Below, in pieces: positions 5,280 through 5,881 of a stretch of DNA of 5,881 bases. Made by a program: the position numbers and the translations under genes. This stretch comes from Chloroflexota bacterium (GTDB lineage Bacteria; Chloroflexota; Limnocylindria; QHBO01): the NCBI GenBank assembly GCA_019348395.1, contig JAHWJN010000086.1:1-5881 (forward strand). The letters run 5' to 3'. Numbering within the stretch: position 1 is the first letter of the stretch; each line of letters begins with the position of its first letter. The notes under the pieces were generated by a model that was not told where the DNA came from, did no database searches, and worked only from the letters and a program-made list of their open reading frames with translations.

Positions 5280-5881
5280 CCGAGTTCCTCGGCGAGGTGG
5301 TGGCCTGGTTTGCCGACCCCGGCAGCTGGACCGGTCGGTCGGGCATCCTCGGCCGGCTGGTCGAGCACCTGTGGATCTCCGGTGGGTCGCTTGGGGCAAG
5401 CCTGGCGGTCGGCCTGCCGCTGGGGCTCTTCATCGGTCACACCGACCGATGGGCGACCGCGGTGGTGGCCATTGCCAACATCGGTCGGGCGGTGCCGTCG
5501 CTCGGGTTCATGGGAATCGCCTTCCTGGTCCTGCTGCCGCTCGGCCTCGGCGTCGGCCCGCTGCCCGCCATCGCGGCGCTGACCGCGCTCGGTATCCCGC
5601 CGATCGTGGTGAACGCGTACGCCGGACTGCGCGGCGTCGATGCCGACCTGCTCGAGGCGGCACGCGGCCTGGGCATGCGCGAGGGCGAGGTGCTGCGGCG
5701 CGTCGAGATCCCGATCGCGCTGCCGATCATCCTCGCCGGCGTGCGCACGAGCGCCGTGCAGATCGTGGCCACCGCCACGCTCGCCACCGTCGTCGGAGGC
5801 GGCGCGCTGGGCGAGCTCATCCTCATCGGCTTCAACATCCGTGACCAGGCCCAGATCGTGGGTGCCGCGGTCCTGGTCGCG
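5276..5881 (+). CDS. OpuC/ProW-type ABC importer permease, second copy (cut by right edge)
   Basis: An open frame of 202 codons running off the window, starting at the ATG that overlaps the previous stop (ATGA). It belongs to the same family as the preceding gene: an EAA loop at 127-146 (E127-A-A, G133, then IP at 145-146), NIGRAVPSLGFMG at 68-80, and a GGGALGELILIGFN segment at 174-187. It differs from the first permease by a longer N-terminal stretch (about 30 residues before the first membrane segment, including a Trp- and Gly-containing loop) and by low identity outside the motifs. The two are therefore probably the two halves of a heterodimeric channel, as with OpuCB and OpuCD, and not a recent duplication. 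Only the last membrane segment and tail should be missing. The substrate-binding protein gene probably follows. Confidence 0.9.
   Translation, partial: MTEFLGEVVAWFADPGSWTGRSGILGRLVEHLWISGGSLGASLAVGLPLGLFIGHTDRWATAVVAIANIGRAVPSLGFMGIAFLVLLPLGLGVGPLPAIAALTALGIPPIVVNAYAGLRGVDADLLEAARGLGMREGEVLRRVEIPIALPIILAGVRTSAVQIVATATLATVVGGGALGELILIGFNIRDQAQIVGAAVLVA

Noticed and set aside
3831..5399. A 522-codon minus-strand open frame across the ABC operon
   Set aside because: Low-complexity Arg/Ser/Pro-rich product with no recognisable domain, lying opposite three genes with unmistakable ABC transporter motifs.

Overview
The window is a compact, very GC-rich (by eye around 70%, not counted) bacterial chromosome segment that is coding almost end to end. 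I read seven genes. In order they are: the 5' end of folE (minus strand, cut by the left edge); a degenerate NERD-like protein (plus); a PAP2-family membrane phosphatase (minus); a large GT-C-like membrane protein (plus); and an ABC importer operon of the OpuC/ProU type, made of an ATPase with CBS domains, a first permease, and a second permease cut by the right edge. I see no rRNA, tRNA, CRISPR array, insertion sequence or phage gene. No stretch over 300 bases lacks a gene.

Four of the five gene starts that are not inside an operon (folE, the PAP2 gene, the GT-C-like gene and the ABC ATPase) have a TANNNT hexamer ending only 6-8 bases before the start codon and no Shine-Dalgarno sequence. 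This is the layout expected for leaderless mRNAs. The fifth start, the NERD-like gene, has a TACACT hexamer 47 bases upstream and a perfect AGGAGG at a usable distance, so it looks leadered. Leaderless starts plus high GC fit Chloroflexota (for example Limnocylindria-like lineages), Actinomycetota or Deinococcota. I lean to an uncultured Chloroflexota or actinobacterial genome, but this is inference only and no taxonomic marker is present.

Left region (1-778): folE and the NERD-like gene diverge from a spacer of about 110 bases carrying both candidate promoters. The NERD-like gene then converges on the PAP2 gene, and their 3' ends overlap by 89 bases. Middle region (690-3398): the PAP2 phosphatase and the GT-C-like protein diverge from only 39 bases holding two opposed -10 hexamers. 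The pairing suggests polyprenyl-linked sugar metabolism at the membrane, since a lipid-phosphate-sugar transferase and a polyprenyl-diphosphate phosphatase would belong to the same cycle; this is an inference. Right region (3418-5881): the ATPase and two permeases overlap by 1 and 4 bases at TGATG and ATGA junctions, so they are almost certainly co-translated. They would form an importer for glycine betaine, choline, carnitine or a similar osmoprotectant. The substrate-binding protein is not visible and may lie just past the right edge.

I do not find an obviously new biological system. The points most worth following up are the repeated leaderless promoter layout, the NERD domain that has lost its catalytic residues, and the tightly packed divergent promoter.
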